A DNA stretch of 12,783 nt. Origin: an uncultured Faecalibacterium sp. GTDB taxonomy: Bacteria > Bacillota > Clostridia > Oscillospirales > Ruminococcaceae. Location of the stretch: positions 1 to 12,783 of the forward strand of contig CAKTGS010000056.1 of the NCBI GenBank assembly GCA_934561485.1. Reading direction: 5' to 3'. A program made the position numbers and the translations under genes. Positions 12,224 through 12,783 of this stretch are shown piece after piece. How positions within the stretch are numbered: position 1 is the stretch's first letter; each line of letters begins with the position of its first letter. The notes below the pieces were generated by a model. The model made no database searches, had not been told where the DNA came from, and worked only from the letters and a program-made list of their open reading frames with translations.

Positions 12224-12783
12224 ATGGAGATCAAAGTTGCCAAAACGGCGGGTTTCTGCTTTGGCGTCAACCGTGCAGTGGAGCTGACCTACGGCCTGCT
12301 GAACGAGGGGCACAAAGTGGCCACCCTCGGCCCGCTCATCCACAACCCCCAGGCTGTGGAAGATATGCAGAAAAAAGGTGCCCTTGTGGCCGATACCATC
12401 GCCGATGTGCCTGCCGGCTACGAGGTGGTCATCCGCAGCCACGGCGTGCCCCGCACCGTGTACGATGCACTGGAGGCCCAAGGGGTGATGTATCACGATG
12501 CTACCTGCCCCTTTGTGCAGAAGATCCAGCACATTGCGGAACGGGCTGAAAAAGAGAACGCCGTACTGCTGGTGGCGGGCGATAAGACCCACCCGGAGGT
12601 GCAGGGCATCGTGGGGCACACCCGCGGCGAAGTGTTCGTTTTTGCCAATTTGGAGGAGCTGAAGGCCTGGAAAGGCCCTTCGGACCCCTCAAAAACCATT
12701 TTTGCAGTTGCACAGACCACATTTCAGGTAACAAAATGGCAAGAAAGTTCGGAGTTTCTCAAAAAAGCCTATACAAACGCCCG
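12224..12783 (+). CDS. ispH: 4-hydroxy-3-methylbut-2-enyl diphosphate reductase, N-terminal part (3' end outside window)
   Basis: The first 186 residues of IspH (LytB), the last enzyme of the MEP isoprenoid pathway, which reduces HMBPP to IPP and DMAPP through a [4Fe-4S] cluster. Visible residues are the cluster ligands C12 (GFCFGV) and C95 (ATCPFV), H40 (GPLIHNPQ), H73 (SHGVP), H123 and E125 (KTHPEV) and QTT (164-166). These line up with the E. coli residues C12, H41, H74, C96, H124, E126 and T167. The third cluster Cys is beyond the window. The ATG at 12224 follows GGGAGA one gene boundary after plsC. In many Firmicutes this gene is fused to ribosomal protein S1 domains; whether that is so here cannot be seen. 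Confidence 0.96.
   Translation, partial: MEIKVAKTAGFCFGVNRAVELTYGLLNEGHKVATLGPLIHNPQAVEDMQKKGALVADTIADVPAGYEVVIRSHGVPRTVYDALEAQGVMYHDATCPFVQKIQHIAERAEKENAVLLVAGDKTHPEVQGIVGHTRGEVFVFANLEELKAWKGPSDPSKTIFAVAQTTFQVTKWQESSEFLKKAYTNA

Overview
The window looks like chromosomal DNA from a GC-rich gut Firmicute of the Ruminococcaceae/Oscillospiraceae, most like Faecalibacterium or a close relative. This rests on high-GC Gram-positive style coding, strong AGGAGG-type ribosome sites, the FAD oxidoreductase-cmk-plsC-ispH gene order, and a SpoIIQ-like peptidase. The genus is inferred from protein flavour and was not tested by a search.

Layout. Bases 1-684 are the 3' end of ilvD. It converges on a rodA/ftsW-type gene (763-1980, minus) across a bidirectional terminator. 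A divergent promoter region (about 1981-2248) serves rodA and a secreted protein (2249-3433) that carries a His/Cys pair typical of clan CD cysteine peptidases. An 88-bp MITE-like element with 16-bp terminal inverted repeats and a 9-bp target duplication sits directly behind that gene. Next comes tsaE-tsaB-rpiB (3624-5239), followed by upp (5325-5951). A SpoIIQ-like M23 peptidase (6087-6860) converges on an MFS exporter (6903-8093, minus), which lies downstream of its tetR repressor (8169-8810, minus). Two matching 23-bp dyads mark the likely TetR operators. The last block is an HI0933/BaiN-type flavoprotein (8999-10291), cmk (10697-11371), plsC (11611-12222) and the start of ispH (12224 to the window edge).

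How the genes work together. Most are housekeeping: branched-chain amino acid synthesis (ilvD), cell-wall elongation (rodA), tRNA t6A modification (tsaE, tsaB), pentose phosphate and uracil salvage (rpiB, upp), CMP recycling, phospholipid and isoprenoid synthesis (cmk, plsC, ispH). The tetR/MFS pair is a self-contained efflux module.

What is unusual. The noncoding DNA is the most interesting part. The 88-bp element has a diverged, longer relative at the end of cmk, where the element terminus appears to supply the last seven codons and the stop codon of cmk. The 405-bp gap between the flavoprotein gene and cmk is a chain of strong hairpins with no credible protein; I could not match it to a known RNA family. 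No CRISPR array, tRNA, rRNA, phage gene or transposase gene was seen.
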